The notes under the pieces are model-generated. The model was not told the DNA's origin. It made no database searches and saw only the letters and a list, made by a program, of their open reading frames with translations. Of a DNA stretch of 24,249 nt, positions 6,619 to 14,696 are shown piece after piece (within the stretch, counting starts at the first letter, position 1; every line of letters begins with the position of its first letter). A program made the translations under genes and the position numbers. Source of the stretch: JAOAHC01 sp964593045 (GTDB taxonomy: Bacteria > Bacillota > Clostridia > TANB77 > CAG-465); the NCBI GenBank assembly GCA_964593045.1, contig CAZQJQ010000020.1, positions 1 to 24,249 on the forward strand, given 5' to 3'.

Positions 6619-7255
6619 ATTTATAACCTACCCCTCTATATGTTTTTATATATTCCTGATTTATATCTACTTTATGTCTTAATTTTTTTATATGAGTATC
6701 AACTGTTCTGTAATCTCCAAAATAGTCGATGCCCCATATCCTATCTAAAATCATATCTCTAGACAATACCATACCTCTGTTAGTATAAAGGTAACTTAAT
6801 AGTTCAAATTCTTTGTTAGTCAAAGGTATTTTTCTACCATTTTTCTTTACGCATTTTTCAGTTTCTAAAATTTCAAAATTTTTAAGTTTTTCACTATCAG
6901 TATTAGTTAATTTTTTTACTTTTATAAGAAGGACTTCTAAAGAAAATGGTTTTCCTATGTAATCATTTGCACCACATTTTAATCCTGTTATTTCATCATC
7001 AAATTCTGTTTTTGCTGTAAGCATTATAACAGGTACATTGGATATCTCTCTTATTTTTTTGCAACATTCTATACCATCCATATTAGGCATCATTACATCT
7101 AGAATTACTAAGTCTATACCTTTTTCATCACTAAAAACTTTTAAAGCTTCTACACCATCACTTGCTTCATAAATTTTAAAATCATCTTTTGAAAAATATT
7201 CTTTTATCATATTTCTAATTAATTTTTCGTCATCTACAACTAAAATATTTAACAT
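6608..7255 (-). CDS. OmpR/PhoB-family response regulator
   Basis: A 215-residue response regulator: receiver domain (about 1-115) with acidic pair D8-D9, phosphorylation site D53 in ILDVMMPNMDG, a conserved MLTAK and K in GKPF, then a winged-helix domain (about 125-215) with LTNKEFELLSYL, VDTHIKKLRHKV and YRGVGYKFEV. It binds DNA as a phosphorylated dimer and probably controls the downstream transporter. ATG 7255 is preferred over ATG 7264: AAGGAG directly abuts the upper ATG but is 9 bases from the lower one, and MLNILVVDDE is the usual N-terminus. It is divergent from recA, with about 260 bases between them. Confidence 0.93.
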   Translation of the reverse strand: MLNILVVDDEKLIRNMIKEYFSKDDFKIYEASDGVEALKVFSDEKGIDLVILDVMMPNMDGIECCKKIREISNVPVIMLTAKTEFDDEITGLKCGANDYIGKPFSLEVLLIKVKKLTNTDSEKLKNFEILETEKCVKKNGRKIPLTNKEFELLSYLYTNRGMVLSRDMILDRIWGIDYFGDYRTVDTHIKKLRHKVDINQEYIKTYRGVGYKFEV

Positions 7256-7444
7256 ACTATTCATCTCCTTTGCTATATTCTAGAATAAGTATGTGAACTT
7301 TGAGTGTAATTAATTAACAATTATATTATATAACTTATTTTTTCTGTATTCAAGTATTTAAAATAATTTAAATGTTTATAATATAGAAAAATAGTATTTT
7401 TTTATTGTGTAGTTACAAAAAATAAAATTTATTTTAAAAAAGTG

Positions 7445-7473
7445 TTGACAAACTATTAATCTCATAGTATAAT
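7445..7473 (+). promoter_or_regulatory. Consensus sigma-A promoter of recA
   Basis: A perfect TTGACA at 7445-7450 and a perfect TATAAT at 7468-7473 with a 17-base spacer. This is an ideal vegetative promoter, consistent with a repressible strong promoter. Confidence 0.92.
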
Positions 7474-7478
7474 TTTTG

Positions 7479-7492
7479 TGAACAAATGTTCA
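7479..7492. promoter_or_regulatory. LexA/DinR SOS box of recA
   Basis: TGAACAAATGTTCA is a perfect palindrome matching the Gram-positive LexA (DinR) consensus GAAC-N4-GTTC. It lies just downstream of the -10, over the expected transcription start, so LexA bound here would block initiation. A lexA gene is not in the window. Confidence 0.93.
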
Positions 7493-7518
7493 GGAGTTAT
7501 TTGAGAGGAGAAGATAGT

Positions 7519-8580
7519 ATGATATCAGATGAGAGAAAAAAAGCTTTAGAAATAGCAATGGCACAAATAGAAAAAAATTTTGGTAAGGGTTCAGTAATGA
7601 AACTAGGAGAGGTTGCAAATTCAAATGTTGATTCAATACCTAGTGGAGCATTAAGTTTAGATATAGCTCTTGGAATAGGTGGCTATCCAAGAGGTAGAGT
7701 TGTAGAAATATTTGGACCTGAGTCATCAGGTAAAACAACAGTTGCACTTCATGCAATTGCTGAAGCTCAAAAAATGGGTGGTGTTGCTGCGTTTATAGAT
7801 GCCGAGCATGCTTTAGATCCAGTTTATGCAAGAAAGCTAGGAGTAGATATAGATAATCTTATAGTTTCACAACCTGATACAGGAGAACAAGCGTTAGAAA
7901 TTGCAGAACAATTAATCCGTAGTGGGGCAGTAGATATTATAACAATAGATTCAGTTGCGGCTCTTGTACCAAAGGCGGAAATAGATGGTGAAATGGGAGA
8001 TAGTCATGTTGGCTTACAGGCTAGACTTATGTCACAGGCATTAAGGAAACTAACAGGAGTATTAAATAAGTCAAAAACTGTTGCTATATTTATAAATCAA
8101 TTACGTGAAAAAGTTGGCATTATGTTTGGAAATCCAGAAACTACACCTGGTGGTAGAGCACTTAAATTTTATGCATCAGTAAGACTTGATGTGAGAAAAC
8201 AAGAAGCTATAAAAATAAATGGAGAGGTTGTTGGTTCTAGAACAAAGGTAAAAGTTGTAAAAAACAAAGTGGCACCTCCATTTAGAGAAGCTGAGTTTGA
8301 TATAATCTACGGACAAGGTATATCAAATGAGGGTTGCGTTTTAGATTTAGCTGTAAGTATGGATATAGTTGATAAAAGTGGAGCATGGTTTGCATATAAA
8401 GGTCAGAAAATAGGACAAGGTAGAGAAAATGCAAAACAATTTTTAAAAGAAAATTCAAATATACTAAAAGAGATAGAAGATAAAGTAAGAGAGAATTTTA
8501 CTATTGCGTTTGAAAAAAGCATGGGTGAAATTCCTGAAGCTGATACAAATCAAGCCGAAGATGAAGAAGATGAAGAATAA
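7519..8580 (+). CDS. recA: RecA recombinase
   Basis: A 353-residue RecA, the standard length. It forms ATP-dependent filaments on single-stranded DNA, drives strand exchange and stimulates LexA self-cleavage. Walker A is GPESSGKTT, Walker B is IITIDSVAALVP, loop L1/MAW includes GDSHVGLQARLMSQALRKL, and L2 includes FGNPETTPGGRALKFYASVR. The acidic tail EDEEDEE matches RecA C-termini. ATG 7519 is chosen because GAGAGGAG lies 8 bases upstream; the in-frame ATG at 7486 falls inside the SOS box and promoter region. It is the first gene of a recA-recX-deoD-scpA run on one strand. Confidence 0.98.
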   Translation: MISDERKKALEIAMAQIEKNFGKGSVMKLGEVANSNVDSIPSGALSLDIALGIGGYPRGRVVEIFGPESSGKTTVALHAIAEAQKMGGVAAFIDAEHALDPVYARKLGVDIDNLIVSQPDTGEQALEIAEQLIRSGAVDIITIDSVAALVPKAEIDGEMGDSHVGLQARLMSQALRKLTGVLNKSKTVAIFINQLREKVGIMFGNPETTPGGRALKFYASVRLDVRKQEAIKINGEVVGSRTKVKVVKNKVAPPFREAEFDIIYGQGISNEGCVLDLAVSMDIVDKSGAWFAYKGQKIGQGRENAKQFLKENSNILKEIEDKVRENFTIAFEKSMGEIPEADTNQAEDEEDEE

Positions 8581-8597
8581 TTTTAAGGAGTATTTAT

Positions 8598-9008
8598 ATG
8601 GATTTTGAGATTGCTAAAGAAAAAGCAACTAAATATATTGGTATTTCAAAAAAAACATCTTATGAAGTTAAAAACAAATTAAAAACAATTGGCTGTGATA
8701 ATGATATTTGCAGTAGAGTAATTGAATATTTAACTGATTTAAATTATATTAATGATAATGAATATGTAGACGCGTATATTAGGCAAAATATGCGTCTACT
8801 TAAATATTCAATTTATGAAATTAAGCAAAAACTATTGCAAAAAGGCATTGATAAAGATATAATTGAAGTATCATTACAAAAATTGAGAGATTTAAATTAT
8901 GAAAAAAGCATTATAGATAAAATATCAAGTAAATATAGTGATGAAAAGAAATTAAAACAGTATTTGTATAGAAGAGGATTTAGTAACAAGGAGGAATCGT
9001 ATGATTAG
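8598..9008 (+). CDS. recX: RecX regulatory protein
   Basis: A 136-residue RecX-family protein made of tandem three-helix repeats: YEVKNKLKTIGCDNDICSRVIEYL-type first repeat followed by LNYINDNEYVDAYIRQ, then YEIKQKLLQKGIDKDIIE, the classic RecX K-L-x-x-K-G-I motif, and a partial third repeat KKLKQYLYRRGFS. RecX binds in the groove of RecA filaments and modulates strand exchange. It is short for Bacillota RecX proteins (often above 200 residues) and close to the minimal proteobacterial size. AAGGAG precedes ATG 8598, 17 bases after recA. It overlaps deoD by 8 bases. Confidence 0.88.
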   Translation: MDFEIAKEKATKYIGISKKTSYEVKNKLKTIGCDNDICSRVIEYLTDLNYINDNEYVDAYIRQNMRLLKYSIYEIKQKLLQKGIDKDIIEVSLQKLRDLNYEKSIIDKISSKYSDEKKLKQYLYRRGFSNKEESYD

Positions 9009-9726
9009 TGCACCAACGCCACATAATGAAGCAAATATAGGAGATATTGCAAAAACAGTTATTATGCCCGGTGATCCATTAAGGGCAAAACATATAGCTG
9101 ATAGGTTTTTAAAAAATGTAAAGTGCTTTAATAACGTAAGAGGGATGTATGGATTTACAGGAGAGTATAAAGGTAAAGTAGTATCTGTTATGGGTAGCGG
9201 TATGGGTATGCCTAGTATGGGTATTTATTCATATGAACTATATAAGTTCTATAATGTTGAAAAAATCATAAGGATAGGTTCATGTGGTGCATATGATGAC
9301 AGTCTTGACTTGCTTGATACAATATTAGCGGATAAATCATATTCAGAATCAAATTTTGCTCTTACATTTAACAATAATACAGAACATATAGCATTACCTA
9401 GTTTTAAACTAAATGAAGAGTTAAAAGAAGTTGCAAGTAAATTAAATAAAAAACTTGTTGAGGGTACCATTCTTACATCTGATTGTTTTGATTGGTATAT
9501 TGATATACAAAAGCTATTTGATAGAATACCAAAAGATATAAAATGTATTGCTGCTGAAATGGAAGCATATGCATTGTTTACAGTTGCCAATAAATTAAAT
9601 AAACAGGCAGCATGTCTTTTAACTGTTGTAGATTCACATACTAAAAAAACTTTAGTTTCTGCAAAAGATAGGGAGTTTGCTTTAAATGATATGATTGAAA
9701 TTGCACTTGAGACTGCAATAATATAA
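9001..9726 (+). CDS. deoD: Purine nucleoside phosphorylase, DeoD type
   Basis: A 241-residue hexameric-type purine nucleoside phosphorylase. It splits purine (deoxy)nucleosides with phosphate into base and (deoxy)ribose-1-phosphate for salvage. Visible motifs: TPHNEANIGDIAKTVIMPGDPLRAK with the phosphate-binding Gly and Arg, RIGSCGAY around the second phosphate-binding Arg/Ser, AAEMEAYALF with the ribose-binding Glu-Met-Glu, and LLTVVDSHT with the catalytic Asp. The terminal NDMIEIALE resembles E. coli DeoD. AAGGAGG lies inside recX, 7 bases before ATG 9001. Its presence in a recA-recX operon is probably coincidental but would couple its transcription to SOS induction. Confidence 0.95.
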   Translation: MISAPTPHNEANIGDIAKTVIMPGDPLRAKHIADRFLKNVKCFNNVRGMYGFTGEYKGKVVSVMGSGMGMPSMGIYSYELYKFYNVEKIIRIGSCGAYDDSLDLLDTILADKSYSESNFALTFNNNTEHIALPSFKLNEELKEVASKLNKKLVEGTILTSDCFDWYIDIQKLFDRIPKDIKCIAAEMEAYALFTVANKLNKQAACLLTVVDSHTKKTLVSAKDREFALNDMIEIALETAII

Positions 9727-9735
9727 GGGGAGAAT

Positions 9736-10506
9736 ATGCAAGAAGTAATTAAAAAAAATTTATCAGAATATAACTTGGTTATATCAAACTTTGAAGGCCC
9801 ACTAGATTTACTTGTTTATCTTATATCAAAAAACAAGATGACCATATTTGATATATCTCTTAGTGAACTTACAGATAAATATATTGAATATTTAAATCAA
9901 ATGGCTAAGCTTGACTTAGAAATAACAAGTGAGTTTATAGTTATGGCATCTACTTTGTTAGATATAAAAGCAAGGAAGTTGTTACCTGAAATAGAAGAAA
10001 AAGTAGATGATGAAGAGACTCTAACTGAAGAGGAATTACTTAGTAGAATTATTGAATATAAAAGGTATAAAGAAGTATCTGAAAAAATATATATTATGTA
10101 TAAAGAAAATTTTGGTATGTTTTCTAAGGAACCTGAAAAGATAAAGTATAAAAGAATTATGGAATATACAGGAGAAATGATAAATATACAAAAATTAGAA
10201 GAATTATACAAAGAAGTTATAGAAAGACAAGAAAATAAAATGAATTTAAAAGCAAATGAAATAAAAGAAATTGCGGTTCATGAAAAAGTTTCTGTAAAAG
10301 ATAAAGTTAAACAAATAGTAAATTATTTAAAAAGTAATAAAAAAATGGTATTTAATAAAATGTTCAATATAAAATCATGTACTAATGTTGAGATTGTCAC
10401 AGCTTTTTTAGGACTTCTTGAACTTACAAAACTAAAGAAAGTTTCTGTTGAACAAGAGGAGTTATTCTCTGATATTTTAGTTGAAAAAGCAAAAGAGATA
10501 AGCTAA
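9736..10506 (+). CDS. scpA: Segregation and condensation protein A (ScpA kleisin)
   Basis: A 256-residue kleisin that links SMC heads and binds ScpB in the chromosome condensin. The N-terminal signature NLVISNFEGPLDLLVYLISKN is diagnostic. It is followed by the SMC-neck-binding helices (DKYIEYLNQMAKLDLEITSEF, ASTLLDIKARKLLP), an acidic linker, and a C-terminal winged helix ending in VTAFLGLLELTKLKKVSVEQ. The length is standard. AGGGGAG precedes ATG 9736, 9 bases after deoD. The usual next gene, scpB, is absent: a terminator follows and then groESL. Confidence 0.95.
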   Translation: MQEVIKKNLSEYNLVISNFEGPLDLLVYLISKNKMTIFDISLSELTDKYIEYLNQMAKLDLEITSEFIVMASTLLDIKARKLLPEIEEKVDDEETLTEEELLSRIIEYKRYKEVSEKIYIMYKENFGMFSKEPEKIKYKRIMEYTGEMINIQKLEELYKEVIERQENKMNLKANEIKEIAVHEKVSVKDKVKQIVNYLKSNKKMVFNKMFNIKSCTNVEIVTAFLGLLELTKLKKVSVEQEELFSDILVEKAKEIS

Positions 10507-10513
10507 TAAAAAG

Positions 10514-10551
10514 AAAAAATATACTGCCAAATATTGGTAGTATATTTTTTT
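10514..10551 (+). terminator. Intrinsic terminator after scpA
   Basis: A stem of about 15 bp (one G-U) centred on ATACTGCC (10521-10528) and GGTAGTAT (10536-10543), extended by A/T pairs, with a 7-nt loop and a T-run at 10545-10551. It ends the recA-recX-deoD-scpA unit. Confidence 0.9.
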
Positions 10552-10591
10552 GAAAATAAATGTTGAAATATATAATATTTAAATTTAACTA

Positions 10592-10620
10592 TTGAATGTT
10601 TTAGTAAACTGTGATATAAT
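10592..10620 (+). promoter_or_regulatory. groESL promoter
   Basis: TTGAAT at 10592-10597 and TATAAT at 10615-10620 with a 17-base spacer, directly upstream of the CIRCE operator. Confidence 0.88.
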
Positions 10621-10623
10621 TTA

Positions 10624-10650
10624 TTAGCACTTAGAAATCTAGAGTGCTAA
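10624..10650. promoter_or_regulatory. CIRCE operator (HrcA binding site)
   Basis: TTAGCACTT-N9-GAGTGCTAA, differing from the CIRCE consensus TTAGCACTC-N9-GAGTGCTAA at one base. It lies 3 bases after the -10 of the groESL promoter, the standard position for HrcA repression relieved by heat shock. Confidence 0.96.
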
Positions 10651-10669
10651 TTTTATGGAGGTGTTTATT

Positions 10670-10951
10670 ATGTTAAAACCACTGGGTGATAAGGTTATAG
10701 TAAAATTAGAAGAAGTAGAGGAAACTACAAAAAGTGGTATTGTACTAGCTGGTACATCAAAAGAAAAATCCCAAATTGCAAAAATAATTGCAGTGGGAAA
10801 TGGGGGATTAGTTGATGGCAAAGAAGTAACAATGCATGTAAAAGAAGGCGATAAAGTAGTATTTGCAAAATATGCTGGTACAGAAATAAAATATGAATCA
10901 GAAGATTACTTGATTCTAAAACAAAGTGATATTTTGGCGATAGTTGAATAA
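10670..10951 (+). CDS. groES: GroES co-chaperonin
   Basis: A 93-residue Cpn10 that caps GroEL rings as a heptamer. LKPLGDKVIVKLEE at the N-terminus, the mobile loop around TTKSGIVLAG, and the C-terminal KYESEDYLILKQSDILAIVE are all characteristic. The start is ATG 10670: GGAGGTG lies 7 bases upstream, and the earlier in-frame ATG 10655 overlaps that ribosome binding site. It is first in the CIRCE-controlled operon. Confidence 0.97.
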   Translation: MLKPLGDKVIVKLEEVEETTKSGIVLAGTSKEKSQIAKIIAVGNGGLVDGKEVTMHVKEGDKVVFAKYAGTEIKYESEDYLILKQSDILAIVE

Positions 10952-10963
10952 GGAGATGATATT

Positions 10964-12592
10964 ATGTCAAAAAAAATATTATTTGGTAGAGAAGCAAAAG
11001 AGGCTTTAGAAAGAGGAGTTGACACTTTAGCTGATGCAGTTAAAGTAACTTTGGGCCCTAAGGGAAGAAATGTTGTTTTAGATAAACAATATGGTTCTCC
11101 CCTTATAACAAACGATGGAGTTTCAATTGCAAAAGAAATTGAACTAGAAGATCCATTTGAAAATATGGGAGCACAGCTTGTGAAAGAAGTTGCCACAAAA
11201 ACAAATGATGTTGCAGGAGATGGAACAACAACTGCAACAGTACTTGCACAAGCGATGGTAAAAGAAGGACTTAAAAATGTTTCAGCAGGTGCTAATCCAA
11301 TAGTTATACGAAAAGGAATAGAAAAAACAGTTAATTGTGCAGTAGAGGAAATAAAGAAAATATCAACTGATATAAACGGTAAAGATGATATTTCAAGAGT
11401 TGCAGCGATATCTGCTAACGATGATACAATTGGTAGTTTGATTGCTGATGCTATGGAAAAAGTAGGTAAAGATGGCGTCATTACAATTGAAGAGTCAAAA
11501 ACTATGAATACAGAGTTATCTGTAGTAGAAGGTATGCAATTTGATAAAGGATATTTATCATCATACATGGTTACCGATACTGATAAAATGGAAGCAATTC
11601 TTGATGAACCATACATATTAATAACTGATAAGAAAATAACATCTATACAAGAATTACTACCTATACTTGAAAAAGTAGTTGAACAGGGTAAGAAGTTACT
11701 TATAATAGCTGATGATGTAGAAGGAGATGCACTTACTACATTAATAGTAAATAAGTTAAGAGGAACATTTACATGTGTTGCAGTAAAAGCTCCTGGCTTT
11801 GGAGATAGAAGAAAAGAAATGCTTCAAGATATTGCAGTACTTACAGGTGGTAAGGTTATAACATCAGATTTAGGTCTTGACTTAAAAGAAATAAATATTG
11901 AAGAATTAGGAAGAGCAAAACAAGTTAAAGTTCAAAAAGAAAATACTATAATAGTAAATGGATATTCAGATGAAGATAAAATGAATGAAAGAGTTGCACA
12001 AGTGAGAAGTGAGATTGCAAATACAACATCTGAGTTTGATAAAGAAAAACTAGAAGAAAGACTTGCTAAATTAGTTGGAGGTGTAGCTGTTATTTCTGTT
12101 GGAAGTGCAACTGAAACAGAGATGAAAGAGAAAAAATTAAGAATTGAAGATGCTCTTGCTGCAACAAAAGCAGCAACTGAAGAAGGAATTGTAGCTGGTG
12201 GAGGAACTGCGTATATAAACATACTACCGGAACTTGAAAAATTTGCAACCACACTAGTAGGAGATGAGAAAGTTGGTGCAAATATGATTATAAAAGCATT
12301 AGAAGCACCATTAAGACAAATTGCATATAATGCTGGAGTTGAGGGCCCTGTAGTTGTAAATAATGTTAAGGCATCACAAAAAGGAATAGGATATGATGCT
12401 TTAAATGATAAATATGTAGATATGAAAAAAACAGGTATTGTTGACCCAACAAAAGTTACAAGAACAGCTATGCAAAATGCTGCATCAATTGCTTCAATGA
12501 TACTTACTACTGAAACTTTAGTAGCAGATAAAAAAGAAGAGGCTTGTGAACATTCACATGTGCCAAACCCTGGAGAAATGGGAATGTATTAA
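10964..12592 (+). CDS. groEL: GroEL chaperonin
   Basis: A 542-residue Cpn60. It folds proteins in an ATP-driven double ring with GroES. Visible features: KVTLGPKGRNVVLDK and the catalytic Asp in GDGTTTATVLAQ of the equatorial domain, the apical-domain GRAKQVKVQKENTIIV region, and IEDALAATKAATEEGIVAGGG near the C-terminus. The tail ends HVPNPGEMGMY instead of the usual Gly-Gly-Met repeats, with Cys and His (CEHSH) just before. AAGGAG precedes ATG 10964, 12 bases after groES. Confidence 0.98.
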   Translation: MSKKILFGREAKEALERGVDTLADAVKVTLGPKGRNVVLDKQYGSPLITNDGVSIAKEIELEDPFENMGAQLVKEVATKTNDVAGDGTTTATVLAQAMVKEGLKNVSAGANPIVIRKGIEKTVNCAVEEIKKISTDINGKDDISRVAAISANDDTIGSLIADAMEKVGKDGVITIEESKTMNTELSVVEGMQFDKGYLSSYMVTDTDKMEAILDEPYILITDKKITSIQELLPILEKVVEQGKKLLIIADDVEGDALTTLIVNKLRGTFTCVAVKAPGFGDRRKEMLQDIAVLTGGKVITSDLGLDLKEINIEELGRAKQVKVQKENTIIVNGYSDEDKMNERVAQVRSEIANTTSEFDKEKLEERLAKLVGGVAVISVGSATETEMKEKKLRIEDALAATKAATEEGIVAGGGTAYINILPELEKFATTLVGDEKVGANMIIKALEAPLRQIAYNAGVEGPVVVNNVKASQKGIGYDALNDKYVDMKKTGIVDPTKVTRTAMQNAASIASMILTTETLVADKKEEACEHSHVPNPGEMGMY

Positions 12593-12660
12593 TATAAAAA
12601 TAAGAAATTAAAAAAATAAAAAATAAAAAAGAAAATTAAAATTATAAAACAAATAAAAGT

Positions 12661-12698
12661 AAAGAGAATACATATATATGCATTCTCTTTGTTTTTTT
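12661..12698 (+). terminator. Terminator after groEL
   Basis: AAAGAGAAT at 12661-12669 pairs with ATTCTCTTT at 12682-12690 (9 bp, with further pairs inside), followed by GTTTTTTTG. It ends the groESL operon. Confidence 0.85.
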
Positions 12699-12911
12699 GT
12701 TTCATAAATGTTACAAAAAAAATATATTTTGATAACATAAGGCTTTTTTGTTGAAAAAAATATAGAAATATGGTAAATTATTTGCATAAGCAAAATATGA
12801 GTTTTTTCGTCGGTTATTTTTTTGTTTTAAATAAAATACAAATATAGTAATATATTTTCAAAAAAAGCAGAAAATATATAATATGAAAAATTTTAAATAA
12901 GGAGAGTAAAT
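12699..12911 (+). promoter_or_regulatory. Leader region and candidate promoter of the type IV pilus operon
   Basis: The gap between groEL and the first pil gene is 319 bases. Beyond the groEL terminator it is very AT-rich, with several T-runs and a small hairpin (TTTGC ATAA GCAAA near 12780-12796). The best promoter candidate is TTTTCA at 12855-12860 and TATAAT at 12877-12882 with a 16-base spacer, about 30 bases before the start codon; the -35 is weak. I looked for a cyclic-di-GMP riboswitch, which precedes pil operons in some Clostridia, and saw nothing resembling its conserved cores. Confidence 0.35.
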
Positions 12912-14696
12912 ATGGCAGGTTGTCTAAGTGTATACATCACAAATCAAATGATCAAATACGCAAAAATTAATTATAATCCTAATAATAGAGTAATGTCACT
13001 TGAACAATACGGCACTAAATTTTTAAAAGAAGATAGGTTCGATGCTATAAAAAACTTAGTTGTTGAAACAAGAAGTGAAGATTTACCAGTCGTATTAAGT
13101 ACATATGATGATAATTATCAAAAAATACAAATGTTCAATCAACTAGCAAAACAGGATAGAAATAATGTTATAAAATTAGAGTTTAATGATTGGTGTGAAA
13201 AAAAAAGTCAAGATCCTAATGGGTATTTGAATACATATTTTTTACCAGAATTAACTATAGGAGATTATTATGTAGGGTTATTAAACATAGTAAAAAGGCA
13301 ACAAATTGATTTATATAACACTACAAAAAGTATAAATGTCGGAGCTATATTTCCTGCTCCTTTTACAATACGTGATGCTGTTCCTAGAATAGAAACAGAT
13401 TATTTAGTTGTAGATTTATCAGATAGGTTGTTTTTAACAGCAGTTATCGAGGATAAAATAGCTGAGATTGTTTGTGATGATATGGGGATGAATGCAATTT
13501 TAGAAAAACTTTCTAATTATCTTGGTTCATATCAGAAAGCTTATGAGGCATGTAAACAAATAAATGTATTTACAGATGGTGAAAATACAAATGTAAAAGA
13601 AATTGAAGATATTGTTGAACCTATATTGCAACAAATACTTAAAAATATATCTGAGGTTGTTATAAGGCACAAATCTAAAATTAAAAAACTATATATAACA
13701 GGAATGGGTACATTATTTACAAATGTTGATATATTATTTAGAGAATATTTTGATATAAAGACAGAAATATTAAAACCTAATTGTATAACTCAAATATCTG
13801 ATGTTAGAAATTTAGCTGAAATGTTAGAGGTTACACCTGCTATCGCAATGGCATATGCATATATTGAGCCTAAAACCAATAATTCAACAATTGAATATTT
13901 TAACAAAGTTCAAGATAAAGGTATTATTGCTTGGTTTAATAAAAAGGCAGATGATTTTAAAAAGTCACAAAACGCTAAGAAGTTTGAAAAATATAATAGT
14001 GAAGAATATAGCACTAAGCAATCCCAAAATTCAGTAGGAATTGAACCTGGTGTGTCAGAAACGAATGGATTTACATCGTTTTCAAATAACAACAAAATTG
14101 ATGAAATGATAAATGATAGTTTTACTCCAAGTTTTGGCAAGCAAAACAAAATTAAAATACCAGAAATGGTTTTGTCTGGAGCTGAAAAAGCAACAAAAGG
14201 TTTTGTTATAGCATCAATTGTTGTTGCAATGATTATAATTGTGTATTTAGTATTTGGTAACGTATATTATTCACAAATAACGAAGATAAAGAAAAATATT
14301 GAAACTGAAACTCAATCGTTAGTTGCAAAAACTCAGGAAGTAAATAACGATTACACATATATAAAATCAAATACAGATAAATATAAGACAATAAATGATG
14401 GAATAGAAAGTACAGTAAAGAAAATAGAATCTAACGAAATAGGAAAATTTACTACGTATAATGTAGCATCATTTATGCAAAAAATAATAAAGATAATACC
14501 AACAGGTATACAGCTTAAAACAATTAGTTCAGATGATAATAAAAATGTTAAGATAGTTGCTCAATCAAATTCATATGCAGATTTAGGATATTTTGTAGCA
14601 CAATTAAGAGAACAAACAATATTAAATAATGTTGAAATAAATAACATTCAGAATGGAACAACCATAGTCGTAGAGATAGGTGGTGATTTACCGTGA
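12912..14696 (+). CDS. pilM: PilM-PilN fusion protein, type IV pilus inner-membrane alignment complex
   Basis: A 594-residue protein. Residues 1-320 look like a PilM actin-like domain: YLVVDLSDRLFLTAVIEDK (strand pair of the second lobe), KLYITGMGTLF (adenosine-side loop) and AEMLEVTPAIAMAYAYIE. Residues about 321-428 are a Lys/Asn/Ser-rich linker, 430-450 a transmembrane helix, 452-508 a coiled coil and 510-594 a small alpha/beta domain ending VEINNIQNGTTIVVEIGG, together the architecture of PilN. PilM normally binds the short cytoplasmic tail of a separate PilN; here the partners are one chain. The usual Asp/Gly phosphate loops (DIGSSSxK, DIGxxxT) are not conserved, so ATP binding may be lost. 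AAGGAGA precedes ATG 12912. It overlaps the next gene by four bases (GTGA). Confidence 0.82.
   Translation: MAGCLSVYITNQMIKYAKINYNPNNRVMSLEQYGTKFLKEDRFDAIKNLVVETRSEDLPVVLSTYDDNYQKIQMFNQLAKQDRNNVIKLEFNDWCEKKSQDPNGYLNTYFLPELTIGDYYVGLLNIVKRQQIDLYNTTKSINVGAIFPAPFTIRDAVPRIETDYLVVDLSDRLFLTAVIEDKIAEIVCDDMGMNAILEKLSNYLGSYQKAYEACKQINVFTDGENTNVKEIEDIVEPILQQILKNISEVVIRHKSKIKKLYITGMGTLFTNVDILFREYFDIKTEILKPNCITQISDVRNLAEMLEVTPAIAMAYAYIEPKTNNSTIEYFNKVQDKGIIAWFNKKADDFKKSQNAKKFEKYNSEEYSTKQSQNSVGIEPGVSETNGFTSFSNNNKIDEMINDSFTPSFGKQNKIKIPEMVLSGAEKATKGFVIASIVVAMIIIVYLVFGNVYYSQITKIKKNIETETQSLVAKTQEVNNDYTYIKSNTDKYKTINDGIESTVKKIESNEIGKFTTYNVASFMQKIIKIIPTGIQLKTISSDDNKNVKIVAQSNSYADLGYFVAQLREQTILNNVEINNIQNGTTIVVEIGGDLP

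Noticed and set aside
7486..7518. Upstream ATG for recA
   Set aside because: It falls in the LexA box and next to the -10; GAGAGGAG supports ATG 7519, which gives the standard RecA length.
10906..11616. Long minus-strand frame of 236 codons opposite groEL
   Set aside because: Antisense shadow of a highly conserved gene, with no ribosome binding site and a non-protein-like Ser/Pro composition.
12699..12911. Cyclic-di-GMP riboswitch before the pil operon
   Set aside because: Such switches precede pil operons in some Clostridia, but no conserved core or tetraloop/receptor pattern is visible here.
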